Positions 25,203 through 37,344 of a stretch of DNA of 64,000 bases are shown in pieces. This DNA comes from Mesocentrotus franciscanus. Taxonomy: Eukaryota; Echinodermata; Echinoidea; Camarodonta; Strongylocentrotidae. Within the stretch, counting starts at the first letter, position 1. Each line of letters starts with the position of its first letter. The stretch is from the NCBI GenBank assembly GCA_037976565.1, contig CP137683.1, forward strand, positions 10,330,473-10,394,472, given 5' to 3'. The position numbers and the translations under genes are program-made. The notes beneath the pieces were generated by a model, which saw nothing but the letters and a program-made list of their open reading frames with translations, was not told the DNA's origin and did no database searches.

Positions 25203-25292
25203 AAGTGGTAGTTAAGTGGTTTTGCCACCGGACTGTGTACTAACATGTTACAGGTCAAATCCCAGCCGCGGTAGAACGTTGCCCCTCTATAC
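25203..25292 (+). mobile_element. tRNA-like SINE head, solitary
   Basis: A-box-like gtggtagttaagtgg and a decayed B-box ggtcaaatccc lie about 50 bases apart, followed by agccgcggtagaacgttgcc, where family-2 copies have gccgcggcactaatg. It is probably a truncated family-2 relative. Confidence 0.5.
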
Positions 25293-25528
25293 AAATTCAA
25301 TATTTTATATTGAAATCTATTCAAACACAGGAACCGGGTAAAATCATAATTGAAAGTAATATTAAACATGAATGAATGCATCAACTCTGGTATAGATGTA
25401 CACATTTTAGGCTACCGAGGAGAGGAGTTGATCGTTTAAATATACGTGTACTGTGTATGTAGAGTACATTTTACTTTTCTGTCAAATCTTGTCACGATTC
25501 CTTTTTTAGCTCAATAAAGTTGTCATCT

Positions 25529-25708
25529 GTGTAATTGGGTTTTTACAGACGTGTATCAATCAGATATGAATATTTACCTCTGGGGACCAAACTTCAACGT
25601 CACCATCCGAAAGATGTGACTCAGTTTCGAATCTGGGTCGCCTGAGCCAGCTTGTAGGCGAAGACAGAGACCTGACCAAGTGAACGTGCTGCTAGACCAA
25701 CGCACATT
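25529..25708 (-). mobile_element. SINE, family 4
   Basis: The reverse complement carries a tRNA-like start (tgcgttggtctagcagcacg), then attcgaaactgagtcac, tctttcggatggtgacgtt, ggtccccag and tctgattgatacacgtctg, and ends in aattacaca. The last ~120 bases are colinear with the copy at 39417-39612, with few differences. Confidence 0.85.
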
Positions 25709-25985
25709 TCCCTGATTTACATACCACATTTATAGGTCTATTATTATCGTAATATGTACACTTTTTCATATATAACTAAATATATATATATTTTGTTATG
25801 GAATAACACAATCAGCATCATTTGATAGCAATGCTTATTCATTCGTTTATTCATTTATCATTCATCAATTTCTGTCAGTACTAGCCTATCAAATGATTAT
25901 GATTATGATTATCATGATGCTAGAGGTAACATTCCATTTAAATCATGATCAGCATCATCACAATATAAATCACCTTCATTAAGCA

Positions 25986-26141
25986 CAGGGCCATCTATAC
26001 ACAGAGTTTGGCCAACCCGGTTCGAGTTAGACACAATATGGCGACTACTGCTTTGTTGTGCAAGTACAAAACAAAATAATATACGCCATGCTGTGACCCA
26101 GTTAAACCAAGTTGGCCAAACTCTGTGTATAGATGGCTCTG
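25986..26141. mobile_element. hAT-type MITE, 156 bp
   Basis: 31-base terminal inverted repeats (25986-26016 and 26111-26141) differ at one position. They start CAGGGCCATCTATACACAGA on the left and CAGAGCCATC on the complement of the right. Weaker pairing extends inward to about 60 bases per arm. Flanks attaagca (25978-25985) and attaatca (26142-26149) match at 7 of 8 bases, as expected of a hAT 8-bp target duplication. It has no coding capacity. Confidence 0.85.
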
Positions 26142-26318
26142 ATTAATCATGTTGAGCTGCCCCACTAACGAGCTATCTAACAACAAAACTGCTAAACATA
26201 TGGTCCTGATGGTGTACCCTCTCAAAAAACTTTATAATTCAACCATTGTATATAATACAGTACAAGTCACTTAACGACAATTGTCTGTTCTTTATAACCA
26301 CGCGTTCCAATAAATTCA

Positions 26319-26573
26319 ATGCGACTACTGCTTCTCGTCCCCCTCTTCTTACTCATCGTAGAACTCGTACACCCAAACGCTTGTAAAGGCCCCCTAATAC
26401 CCCCAGGGGAAAGCCATCAAGAATTAGATGTAAACAATGCAGGAATGCCCGCACTTTATGCAAATGATAGATGGTGTTCAAAAGAGATACAAAAGGGAGA
26501 GAAAATGTATTTCATTATTTGCTTTTTTGTAGATATGGATGTTTCGATGAAGTGCGCGATGAAATGTGCATAG
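26319..26573 (+). CDS. Possible first exon of a small secreted protein
   Basis: An ATG at 26319 opens 84 codons. The N-terminus, MRLLLLVPLFLLIVELVHPN, is a textbook signal peptide: one Arg, then a hydrophobic core of about 15 residues. It is followed by a hydrophilic region with ACKGPLIPPGESHQELDVNN. The LDVN...AL spacing faintly recalls the N-terminal part of cystatins, but the later cystatin motifs are not seen, so no family is claimed. A TATA-like tatataatac lies at about 26248, ~70 bases upstream. The last 20 codons look like intron read-through. No partner exon was identified nearby; it may be a chance frame. Confidence 0.3.
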   Translation: MRLLLLVPLFLLIVELVHPNACKGPLIPPGESHQELDVNNAGMPALYANDRWCSKEIQKGEKMYFIICFFVDMDVSMKCAMKCA

Positions 26574-26579
26574 CTTTAC

Positions 26580-27010
26580 ACTCGTCTGCTCAGCCACGTG
26601 TATTTGTTTCCCTCCTGTGCCTTGTGGCGATAACCCGTTTCCCCAAGCTGCCCTTCAAAGAATATGACGGGAGTTCTTGAGAAAGTACATTCCCGATGTT
26701 GAATTCCTGACTGCATATATTATCTCTGACATTTCATTGTTTTTTCAATGGTCATCAAAATCATAACGGATTTATTCATGGCCGAAGAGATCGTCGAATC
26801 TTGATCCTTCCTCAACCTCATGTTTTTTTTTTCAATTTCATTCAATTGTTAAAAAAGAAAGAAAAGGTAATGAATGTAAAGTGAATTCTAAAGGTAGAAA
26901 TTGTTGAAAGTACAAAGCTTAGATTTATAAAGGTTTGCGTTTTTGAGAGCAATGACATTTGTCATTGTCTTTTCCGGTATGTTATCTCTTTCTCTCTCTA
27001 CCCATACATA
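26580..27010. other. No recognisable gene
   Basis: AT-rich sequence with poly-T near 26823. No convincing downstream exon for the 26319 frame was found. Confidence 0.5.
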
Positions 27011-27014
27011 GTCG

Positions 27015-27204
27015 CCATCCTACAGGCGCGCACATGCTACGACAATCGCATTGAATTTCACATCCTACCAGGTACCCATTTTAACCCTGGGTTGAGAGGA
27101 GCAATGAAGATAAAATGGCTTGCTCGTGATGATAAGTGCAGTGTCGGGGCTTGAACCTACGACCTTAGCATTCCCAGTCGAATGATTAGACCACCATGGC
27201 TACA
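27015..27204 (-). mobile_element. tRNA-derived SINE, family 2
   Basis: The reverse complement has A-box-like tggtggtctaatcattcgac, B-box gtaggttcaagcccc, then a caacccagggttaaaatggg and tacctggtagga body as in the other family-2 copies. The head differs from that at 48846, so family 2 includes more than one head subtype. Confidence 0.75.
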
Positions 27205-27269
27205 ATAAATGAATAAATTTTGGTTGAATAATATTGAAATTGGTATTCCCCCATCCATGTCAGTAATAG

Positions 27270-27395
27270 TAGTAATAAAAGATGAGATAGGATAAGACAA
27301 AATGAGATAGATAAGATGAAAATACATTACGAGATGATAAGATGATAAGTTATTAAGATAAGATAACATAAAGATAAGATAAGATAAGATGAGTA
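27270..27395. repeat. (AGATA)n pentanucleotide array
   Basis: Imperfect agataagataagat units with gaga and aaat interruptions. The same motif forms the array at 30113. Confidence 0.9.
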
Positions 27396-27399
27396 GGGA

Positions 27400-28225
27400 T
27401 GACTATCTTGCCTTGCTACATTTGAATTCATAATCACGATGCAGTCGCCTCCTAATATTATCGGGATCGTCGCTACATTATCAAAGAATTGGAGAAAAAA
27501 AAGAAAGGAACAAAAATATGAATTTTGTTTTGCTCAGATCTTTCATCTGCAGTTGGTGCAAATATAGAATATATTTACATTCACAGCAACAAAATTAAAC
27601 GGAATGCGTTTTTGCGGGTACTTGAGATTTAATAGAGGATGGAATCTTGTTACCCTGAATATCAACATCATGACAATAGCAACAACTACGACACAAACTT
27701 TCCCAACTGAATATAGGATACTTTTACTTAAACTGTTACACTGCTCCAATCCACCCCGGGGAAGGACCCGGGTATTACTTTCGAATCTTTTAACCAATTT
27801 ATACAAGTATCTGCACCTAAAAACAACCAAAAGTACTCTCTGCATAGGGGCCACCAACAGACGAGAACTTGTGTACACCCCCACAGCCCGTAAAAAGGCG
27901 ACAATGTTCCCTGCATTAAACAGGCGAACAGAGTTTACCTTCTCATTTGGAACTGTGAGTACAGGATGTACGTATAACACCCCACTGCATCAAAGAAGGC
28001 AAACAGTTCCACTGCATAAAACAGGCGAAGAGATGCCCACTTTACAGGCGGGTACATGTTATAAATAAACGACAGGACGGAATGCCTGTTATCATCGGGG
28101 CCCCAACCGGAAACCAATAAATATTGAGCTCTGCAAGATACAATGGCCAACTAAAATAATCCAATTCATATTCTCAAAAACACAACCCTCCCATGAGGTA
28201 TTTTGGAGCAGTGTGTAATACACAT
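27400..28225. other. No recognisable gene
   Basis: Opposing frames of 154 and 145 codons overlap at 27543-28068; neither has a recognisable domain. Two short similar blocks, gcattaaacaggcgaacag and gcataaaacaggcgaagag, occur at about 27912 and 28014. Confidence 0.5.
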
Positions 28226-28227
28226 AA

Positions 28228-28282
28228 TAACTTTTATATGTATATATTAACATATATACGCATACATATATATATATGCGAA
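28228..28282. repeat. TA/CATA microsatellite
   Basis: Imperfect tatatgtatatattaacata followed by (ta)n. Confidence 0.85.
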
Positions 28283-30110
28283 GAGGCAAAAAATGACAAT
28301 TTCCGCCACACGGGCACCGCCCGCCGCCACTGAGCGTATATATTTTTGTTTACGTACATTACGTATTCAATTCAAGACTTTTATCAGACGCCGTTATGAA
28401 CACGGGCGAGACCAAGCTCATGAAAACAGTCTACAAATAATTTAATAACAAATTAAAGTGAACCACAACAAAGAACTGGAATGCAGTCTTTCCAACGTTC
28501 GTCGACTCGCGAATAAGGCTTTGAAGGAACAATTCATTTCCTGCCAAAAAGATGTATTCCATCGGCATCACTAGGAAACAGCTCGTGTCGCTCGTGCGCG
28601 AAGCCCGAATAATCCAATGAACGACCCCCGATTCTGCGGCATATATTCCTGGCATGCTTGTTAAATACTAACCGCGTTCTAGAATTATTTGGCTGTTCGC
28701 CATTGTCGAAACCTGTGTAAGTTCTTCGTGGCAACACACTGGACCAAATGCTGCGGGCATCGGGGAGGAGCGCGAAGGCGGCTAACCAGTGTATCATATC
28801 AACCTACGACAGGAATAAAAAGAAAAACTTCCGGCAGCTTATTGTTCACCACCATTCGACTTGTGTCATATCTAGAACCCTTCCCACTCACTATTGTCCC
28901 TAAGCGCCCGCTTATTCAAACTTATTCAAACCCAATCGGCTGTAGAGGGATCTGGTAACTTTGTCTTAGATCCTTAAAGCTAACATTAAAATTACAAAAT
29001 TCCCTAAACATTTAAATCAATCAGAAACCCCTTCTTGGTCATTTTGAAGCACGTTTTTTTGTTTTTTTTTAAATATATATATATATATTTTTTAATACAA
29101 TACCATATCACAGACACTGAAAACACGCGGGGCCATGTATCTCAAATTTAACATTGTTAGGCGATCCCTTTATATTTAATAGTCGCTTTAATAGGGCTTA
29201 AGTCAAATCACTGCCATGCAATTTATTCGTTCAAAATTAAAATGACATCTAACATCGTTGATCTTCGTCCGCCTTATGAAACATGTACCAATTAATTCAT
29301 ACTGGCTATACGTACGCAAAAAAATGAAATGGATAAACCATCGTCATACTTAACTTTCCTCTCGGAGGTACCTTTGTAGATTCCGAGAAGACGTCCCAGT
29401 ATGAACTATCCGCTACGCCGTATACTCTGTAGAACCAAGTCCAATTAAATTGAAACTTTTCCTCTATTAAAATCCGATGTGAAATCCACGTATAATAATT
29501 TTCCAGTACGAAGTTCCCTCAGGCTCAATAAAACCCAACTAAATTAAATTAATTTGCCACCGATTAATGTCTACATCCATCCTCTACAAAATCCACAAGG
29601 TTAATGAGAATTCTCTCACCAACACCGTGGGAACCCAATCCATCCCGGCCAATTGAATTCCATACATACATTCAAAACATACCTCGCGCAAATTCCGTTT
29701 ATAGCTACGCGCACATGTAAGATACCGCGCGGCTGACAACAAAGGGGCCCGGTATGTTATTGTTTCCTCTCAAGATGCCGCCAAAACTCATCACAAAAGA
29801 AACGCCGCCGCTGACGCGTGCTGTCACTGATGAATGTACATCATTTATATCGCCCTACGTGCGATAAAATTCCTTATGTTCATAATCATTGTTCAGATTA
29901 TTTATCTGCCATTTCCTGATTTTTCTTTCAAAACAGTTTCACATTTCAGTTTTGAATCTTTTAGTATCATAACCCCTTAGCTGTGAGAGGGCACCCAAAA
30001 CTGACTGCTTTCTATATCTTCAGAACTAAATGTTTCTTGTAGGAAAACAATATCATCTTCTTTTTCTTGTAACAATCCAAAAACACTTTTTGACTTCGAA
30101 AACCTGATCT
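28283..30110. other. No recognisable gene
   Basis: 28300-28960 is richer in CG dinucleotides than average and has no repeats. 29050-29095 is a poly-T plus (TA)n patch. No coding region recognised. Confidence 0.5.
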
Positions 30111-30112
30111 CA

Positions 30113-30430
30113 AGATAAGATGAGGTACAATAAGATAAGATAAGACAAGACGAGACAAGATACGGCAATATAAGATAAGATAAGACAAAATAATATAAAA
30201 TAAGATAAGATGAGACTAAATAAGATAAGATAAGATAAGATAAGATAAGATAAGATAAGATAAATTGAGATGAAATGAAATGAAATAAAATCAGATAAAA
30301 ATGAATAAAATGAAATGGAAAAAAATGAATAAAATGAAATGGACAAAAAATGAATAAAATAAAAATGAATGAAATATAATACGATATGTTAAGATAAGAA
30401 AAGATAAGGTAAGGTAAGGATAAGGTAATA
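30113..30430. repeat. (AGATA)n pentanucleotide array, ~320 bp
   Basis: A long run of agataagataagata, perfect at about 30220-30262, grading into gaaatgaaat and aaaatgaat variants. Three overlapping minus-strand frames here translate to Ser-Tyr-Leu-Ile-Leu repeats and are not genes. Confidence 0.95.
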
Positions 30431-31380
30431 CGAGGCATTTATCTTCTTTTAAAAGAAAGACGGTCGTTGAATCTTTAACTATGGAACGCAGAATCGAAGT
30501 CACTTTTTGAGAATGGCAGGTACGTTATAGATATAGGCTACCGAAAATGTAATTTATATTATGTGTGACGCATAGGGTAACATGATTCGGGGGCCAATTA
30601 TCACAGAGTATTATTTTCGTAATAGGCGTATTGCATTGCCTAAAGAGAAACGTTGCATCACGTTCTTAACCCGTGACTTATGGCGTATGTTAAGACTGAT
30701 TATGACAGCTAGTAAAGTATGATTTATCAAAAGTAGACGAGTTTCTGGCTAAACATATGATACAGCGGAGTCTAATTAAAAATATTATATGATATACGTG
30801 ACCCATTAGAATTATATCCAAAGTCTGTCTAAAAGCAACACAAACCGTATGATGAGATATGAAAAGATAAGATCATGAAAAATACGGATATTAATTGTGT
30901 ACACAAAGTTTCTCTGATCAAAACTTGTTATGATGGCTCGCGCAGTGATTACTTTGATAAATTTTAATATTTAAATGATAATATAAATCCTCACGTAATG
31001 TATTTGAATTTGGGCAAATACAGATTTTAATTTTCAACTCAAAACAAGTATTTAGAGAATGCACTAAGACAGCTCTTTGATAAAATTATGATTAACATGA
31101 TAACTTAAAAATCTCATGTAATATATCTGTATTTGGAAAAAATATCGAGTGTGGAACTTTCTTATAAATCCGTTTTCCGAATGATATTTTAGTCATGTCA
31201 TACATGCGGCAAAAGTTCTTGTATTTACTATCATTTGTATTGTGAGATTTGTCGTTAATACTTTCAACCTGGCAAAAATTTGGGTCTTCTTTTATAAAAC
31301 TTCTTAAAAACAACACATTTTAAAATTCTACAACAAGTTTCCTCTCAGTCAATCGAATGCAATGGTTTCAGGAGAATATA
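30430..31380. other. No recognisable gene
   Basis: AT-rich unique-looking sequence. Nothing coherent seen. Confidence 0.6.
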
Positions 31381-31382
31381 AC

Positions 31383-31432
31383 AGCTATTTTGAACCTGTT
31401 ATTTGAAAACAGGTTTTATGAAACAGGGCCCT
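31383..31432. mobile_element. Terminal fragment of a GGGCCC-ended foldback element
   Basis: A small stem (aacctgtt and aaaacaggttt) is followed by tatgaaacagggccctg. The complement of the end, gggccctgtttcataaa, is similar to the ends of the foldback element at 41952. Confidence 0.4.
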
Positions 31433-31434
31433 GA

Positions 31435-32800
31435 CCCTACCTCATCGTATGTGTATTAATGTTGAAATTGTCACGTGGTCATGTTCATTCTCACGATGAT
31501 GCATTGATATGACCTATTCATCCAAGATTCTGGAACACTTTTAAAAAGTTTTACTTGTTCCCAGACTTCTTGGATGTTTATGATACCTCGGAGGGAAATT
31601 TACCCAACGTCTGTTAATTAGGTTTCTCGTTTCCTGCACCGGTGTATAATCAACACGGAGCAATGAGCAGGATATGGCGGGCAGCTGAGTATACATGGTA
31701 TTTAAGTGGTTGCACACCACATGAAACGAGTTTAGAAACGGAACGATACGGCAACGGGAACGAACGCGCGATGGAGTAGCTCCAGGTGGTATGGGTGGCA
31801 CCCTCCCCCCTCTCATAAACTGGTCCTTCTAGTGCCCCCTCAACGGATGGACTCATGTTATGCCACTACGAGCTCGAAAGCATCGTATTCATCATTTACA
31901 CGTAAGATAAATCCGAATGCCGCATTCTGCGTGGAGACACAGTATGGCTTGACTCGGGAAGCTGCTTCTGTCGGCTGTCTCGCAAGATTGATTTTATGAA
32001 CTCTAATGTTTGGCGTCGTCTAAACACGCGTTACTTCATCATGTCAGAAGTGCGGAAAACGCGATAAATAATCTCCCTCGTCCTTCGTTTGCTAATTCAC
32101 TAACTGGTGAAAAGTAGTCACTGCGACACCCGTCTTGCCATGGAGTAGTAATGGGCTCCATTGACATGATCAAAGCTGACAGGTCTGGCCACGACCACCT
32201 TGGTAGAACCGACTGTAATAGCACTTAAACACTTATCTTAATCTTTAAGAAATTTTTTCGTAGGCCAGCCCGACGTCATACGATGACAAAATGGAAATCC
32301 CTATTCTATCTATCTTTGACTTGTCTTCAATCGGTCTGCGTGTCTCCCTTGTCGAATCACCACCGATATTTTGACATGAAAATTGAAAGATGTTCTTATA
32401 TTTGTTTTACACTTACAGCCTAAGGGTATCTGCAGAAGTGTTTATCAGTGTCTTTTCTCTGCACTAACAAAATATAAAAATAAGATAGGAACAAAATATG
32501 GCCATTTGCGTCCCCTTTATGTGGAAATGGAAAACAAACTTAATCACTATAAATAACTATCGGCTATCTCGTCCCAGTTAAATGATTGGGATGTGCAGGT
32601 GTACCGTCATACCGTGTTATTTCCTTACTCTTCAACAAATAGTTTCAACAGGTCCTTAACATGCAAAAGTGGTAACTTTCCTAAAACCGTGCCCCCAGTC
32701 CAATGCGAAATACGGAGTGATTTCCATAGAATATAACCAAGGATGTGTCTGTGAAACAGGGGAGGGGCATTTTTTATAACACACAACCAAGGCTTCAACC
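31435..32800. other. No recognisable gene
   Basis: 31800-32230 is comparatively GC-rich and repeat-free, but its frames (for example 32039-32224, minus) match nothing I know. Confidence 0.5.
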
Positions 32801-32805
32801 ATTCG

Positions 32806-32888
32806 CCTTATAGGTGCGATTCGAACCTATGTTCTTTTTATGATGATGCTTCACACGTCTGTATCCCATAACACAGAGCTAAGGACCT
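32806..32888 (-). mobile_element. tRNA-like sequence, probable SINE head
   Basis: The reverse complement has A-box-like tagctctgtgttatggg and B-box ataggttcgaatcgc about 45 bases apart, longer than a normal tRNA. No 3' body could be matched to the other families. Confidence 0.35.
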
Positions 32889-33114
32889 ATGTTGCGCGCA
32901 AACACCTTTAAATAAATGCGGCGTATTTGGTTTTCTCGTTGTTGTTTTCTTTTTTGCCGCTGTCATAATTATGTGAAGGAGCATTAAACGACCAGAAAAA
33001 AGTGCAGCAAAACCACCCAACTAACAGAATATGGTGACTTGGTTGACAAGGCTTATCCTACATCTATCAACAACAAGTGGAAGATATTCATTTCCTCTTA
33101 AAATCTGTCAACTA

Positions 33115-33240
33115 AAAGAGACAACCCGTGCAGAATCCGTCCGAAAAAGGTTAACGTGGTCGACATGAAGAGTGCTTGGGTGATGTAAAAATCGTCCTGT
33201 CAATATATTTGAGTGCTATATAAAGCGCTTTATAATAAAA
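33115..33240 (+). mobile_element. SINE family 2 tail, degenerate
   Basis: A gcagaatccgtccg block followed by gtgctatataaagcgctt and an AATA-rich end parallels the 3' third of the copy at 19552 (cctgaatccgatgacc ... gcgctatataaaa). Confidence 0.4.
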
Positions 33241-33435
33241 CAGAAATGGGCCGTTTAGGAGGTCAATGATGCCATAAGGACTCGCTTACTAAAATACATT
33301 AGAAATGCATTATAAACTGTGACATCTTTTTAACTCCTACAAGGATATATTTAACGGAAATCGTTTACAATGAGTAATAACATTAATTTTATGGGAGATA
33401 GGTGAATGTATAGATAGCTAGACAGATAAATAGAC

Positions 33436-33484
<49 letters not shown>

Positions 33485-33512
33485 AATAGGGAAAGAGAGA
33501 GAGAGAGAGAGA
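33436..33512. repeat. Compound (TA)n(GA)n microsatellite
   Basis: About 12 TA units pass directly into GA units. The same compound arrangement and order recurs at 43279. Confidence 0.95.
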
Positions 33513-33634
33513 AATGTATTTATGGAGGAATTGCGAATATATTAAGTGCGTGTCTCCCTGACAATTTATCTTTGAGTTTTATGTGCATACTAAAATCTGT
33601 CCGTTTTCATACTTGAGTTTTACAGATATCGAGA

Positions 33635-33752
33635 GATAGAGAAATAGATTTATAGATAGAAGAAGAGATATAAAGAGGCGAAAGAGAGAGACAGAGAGAC
33701 AGAGAGACAGAGAGAGAGAGACAGAGAGAGAAAGAGAGGGCTGAGAGGGGTG
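33635..33752. repeat. GA-rich tract with (gagaca)n
   Basis: agagagacagagagacagag units embedded in GA repeats. Confidence 0.9.
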
Positions 33753-33914
33753 TGTTTGTGTGTACTGGTATGTGTGTTGGTATCTACAAGGCACAGTTCA
33801 CACATTGTACAATCAACCGAAAAACGTTATCTAACTTAGATGTAAAACGAGCATTAGCTACCTTAGATAATGGTTTCTCCAATGGTGTTATGAGATAAAG
33901 CCAATAGTAATGTA

Positions 33915-33958
33915 GTTTTATCATTATTATAATTATTATTGTTATTATCCTCATTATG

Positions 33959-33999
<41 letters not shown>

Positions 34000-34080
34000 C
34001 ACTATTATTAAATTATATTACAAAAAATAAAGTTATTATTATTGATAATAACATTGATTTCATCATTATTATTAATAAAT
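33915..34080. repeat. (ATT)n microsatellite
   Basis: tattattattatt runs, perfect from about 33958 to 34000, with satellites on both sides. Confidence 0.95.
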
Positions 34081-34356
34081 CGAGTTCAAAGAAAAGTAAA
34101 TTATGTGTTCATACACCTGCATAATAATTCATTTACTTATGACGACATCCACTCGCAATTTCTTAAAATTATTCTTTGTTCTTATTACAAGCGTGTTTCA
34201 TGTATTATTGCATTAGGGTTGTATAGTTAAAACAATTTATTGCTCATTCGTCCAGACCTGCGTGAAGAAAACAGTATTTTTTATCACTTTGCAAGGACAT
34301 GTACTTCTTATACTGGCGGGAAAATGTACTCTGTTATCAAATGAGGCGATCATGAT

Positions 34357-34655
34357 AAGTGGCGAGCGTATCCTTGGTCCATACAGGGAGGGGGGGGGGC
34401 AAAATCATATGAGTGGAGGGGTGGGAGGGCAGGGTGCATCGGTCGTTTTAATACTCGATAGATTAAACGCAAATTATCATAGCCGTCATTTAAGGACAGG
34501 GTGTGTGTTTGTGGCGCTGGTCTGTTGTAGTGTCTTCTCTTCCCTATCCCATATTCCTCCTTTCTTATACGATTTCCCCCATTTTTAATTTTTAATTTCA
34601 CTTTTTGCCAAAAAGGGAGGCATGAGCCCCTCATTCCCCCGTCGCTACGCCTCTG
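34357..34655. mobile_element. hAT-type MITE, 299 bp, with perfect target duplication
   Basis: The identical 8-mer atcatgat flanks both ends (34349-34356 and 34656-34663). The left end reads AAGTGGCGAGCG; the complement of the right end reads CAGAGGCGTAGCGACGGGGG, a typical hAT terminus with C-A-G at the tip. The left terminus has mutated. The interior has G-rich runs on the left and no transposase frame. Confidence 0.8.
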
Positions 34656-34664
34656 ATCATGATG

Positions 34665-37000
34665 ACACCGTCATCTCCCGGTCCCCTTCCACAAACCGCA
34701 CACAATGCTCAACGAGATACAAACCTCAGATAGCAACCCGCCACTTTTTACAACAATTTTACCTCTTGTCGCAGTTTACAAGAGGTAAACCTCGAAAGGG
34801 TCAACTCTATTTTACTCGAGATGACAGCAAACACCGTGATCGTGTGCTTGCTACTTTCGATGCTTACCCGCCAAACATCACTTTGTAACGTAGACTTTCA
34901 ATTTTCTTACAAGTTTTGACGATATTCTAGTCTTAATCCATCCAAGTCAGACATTTCTGAACGGAAAGACTGCTCACACCAACTTGCAACCATTTTTTTC
35001 ATTTGCAATTTATTATAAAATCATTTTCACCTGGCGGCATAGACAATCCAAAGATTGAACCTACGTTAGACAGTAACAGAAATGCCAGTTTATAAAACAC
35101 AACAATGATTTCGTTCTTTGTAAACTATTGCTACATTCAAGGCATTTAATATGGATATATTTTCAGCTTTGAAATGACTGTCGTTTCGACAGACATGAAC
35201 ACATGGGCGATTCATGATAATTTATTTGCAGACTATTTTTTAATTTCATGAGTATGAATCTGAAGGTTTTACAGCTGGTAGAAAGATAGCACCGAGTCTC
35301 TTTATTCAAACACAAAGTTTACCATTCGAAAACTGAATTCTCTTATTCCCTTTGATTTAATACAGGAACCCCTCCGGTTCCCGTAGGCAATGGGTTAACT
35401 CAAATTTCAAGCTGCTTTCCCAGCATGAGAAAATAATATTCGAACCTTTGATAAATATTCGATGAGCGAACATCAATCGTTTTTTTTTATCTCAGAAACC
35501 CTTACACAATTTGAATTATAATCGCGAACCCTGTAGGTGAACCTTTTGAGGTGAATCTCCTTCATGAATTAAAGATATTCGGCTTTAAAGCAATATCAAT
35601 GATGATGTAACGAATACCGCTAAGAAACCGATTTACGATTCGAGATAAAAGACAGCGGTATGGGGGCTGAATAGGCTTTACGAGTGGAATATTGGTGTAA
35701 TTCATATTCCAAGAACAAATGCTTCTCGGTATTTAAACAAATACTGCCGATTTTGTTTCAAGGCTGTATTTTGGTTAGAATGAAAACATGCCCGTGATGT
35801 AACTTTCATACCGATTACAAACGATACTGATACTTCTCAAACCAAATCCGACCAGAAAAACATGATAATTTCACGGTAAATTATGTATTTATGTTGATCT
35901 TGTTGACAATTGTGCCGATGAATCTGTTTGCTGAAGGATGTTCATATTTCATATTCCAACATTGATGATATGCATGTGAAATTGTACAACTCGTCAAATA
36001 TTATAATACTTACTTGATACATTATGATACCCTTGATTGCTTTTCGCAATTTCATGGAGACGTGTCATTTAAAAGAAGCATTTACATACATTTTGTTTTA
36101 GTTTTTCAATTACATCTGGAAACAAATAAACATTCGTTACACAAGGTTGCAAGGACTTTTAGTCTCCTGTCATGCGTTCAATACAATTCTCGAAGGTTGG
36201 CTGGACACGTGAAAATGAAAAAAGAAACACATACTATTAACCATTTTCTGTTCTTTTTTATTTCTTTCCACCAACAGTTGACACAACCTTAACTTGAACT
36301 ACTTCAACGTTTCAGATCCATCCCATTTTACAACGAACGGTGAGTAGCAATATCATCTCTTTTTCAATGCAGCTACTATTGTAATGAAGGTTTATACGTA
36401 TATCACTTGAGTTGATAGTGATGAGGGATGTCTTTAATTAGGGTTTTTTTTTTCAATTTAAAGACATTTGAGGCAGAGAAAGTCCTTCTAATGGACGACT
36501 TTGGTAAATATCCTTCAAAAGGCCTGGAAGCCCCATACTGCCGATCGTTTTTTGCGATTTGCGAAGGAACGAAGAAAGATAAATTAACAATTGTGATAAT
36601 AAAACTTCATATTAAATGAATCATTATTGTGTCATTTTCACACATAGAACTACTTGTTTCGTTGCTCGCGACTATCAGCTCATTTACCTTTTATTCGTTC
36701 CATTATCCAGCTATTATGCATTTCTCTCAAATTTGTTGTTGAGGGATATCAGGTTTTGTTAGCATTGGACATTCAGTTAAAATGTTGTTGCTTTTGTAAA
36801 ACTGTTTTTTTACGAGCGTGACACATCAAATATTGATGAAGAGGGAGAAGAATATGAAAGCTGTCAGACACAGCTTTTGAAGACCAGTAACGGCAAATAC
36901 TTTGAAAACAGCAAATAACTGATTTCTGGCATTGCTTTGGTAAACAATGCCCCGCATTGAACGATGAGGGCTTTACTTTCTTTGGGTTGTTTACGTTGTT
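34665..37000. other. No recognisable gene
   Basis: AT-rich unique-looking sequence with small frames (for example 36014-36292 and 36428-36619) that match nothing known. Confidence 0.55.
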
Positions 37001-37039
37001 TCCGAAGTATTTGCCTGTTGGCAGATTTACGAAAGTGTG

Positions 37040-37142
37040 TCCATTCTGGAGTTATGAACCCGATTTTATTTTCGCAATTTTGAATCTTCGAAATTATGAA
37101 CCTTCGGAACAACGCAACATCGAAATTATAAACCTTCCGAAA
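37040..37142. repeat. Minisatellite, ~20-25-bp unit
   Basis: Units of the form cgaaattatgaaccttcgga recur about four times with drift, for example gttatgaacccgatttt and cgaaattataaaccttccga. Confidence 0.65.
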
Positions 37143-37159
37143 AATGTTATGTAACCACA

Positions 37160-37344
37160 TTCCGGCGACAATTGCTTCGGGGTTAATAACCTATAAAGCT
37201 AACCCAATTCTTAACTTCAATCCTGGACCAAACTCCAAACCTCACTCTATCTCTTACTCTAAACTCAACCTAAAACCCATTATTGTAACCCCAAACTTAA
37301 CCCCACATCTTCGGCAAAAGAAAATCAGGAGCAGTTGTCGCCAG
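37160..37344. mobile_element. Small inverted-repeat element
   Basis: The left end ccggcgacaattgcttc pairs with the complement of the right end (ggcgacaactgctcc). The interior is a degenerate aacctaaaaccc/taaccccaaac repeat. Confidence 0.5.

Noticed and set aside
27543..28068. Opposing 145- and 154-codon frames
   Set aside because: No recognisable domain, and both strands are open over the same bases, which suggests chance.
29977..30503. Three overlapping frames of 70-153 codons
   Set aside because: They are translations of the (AGATA)n array, giving repeated Ser-Tyr-Leu-Ile-Leu.
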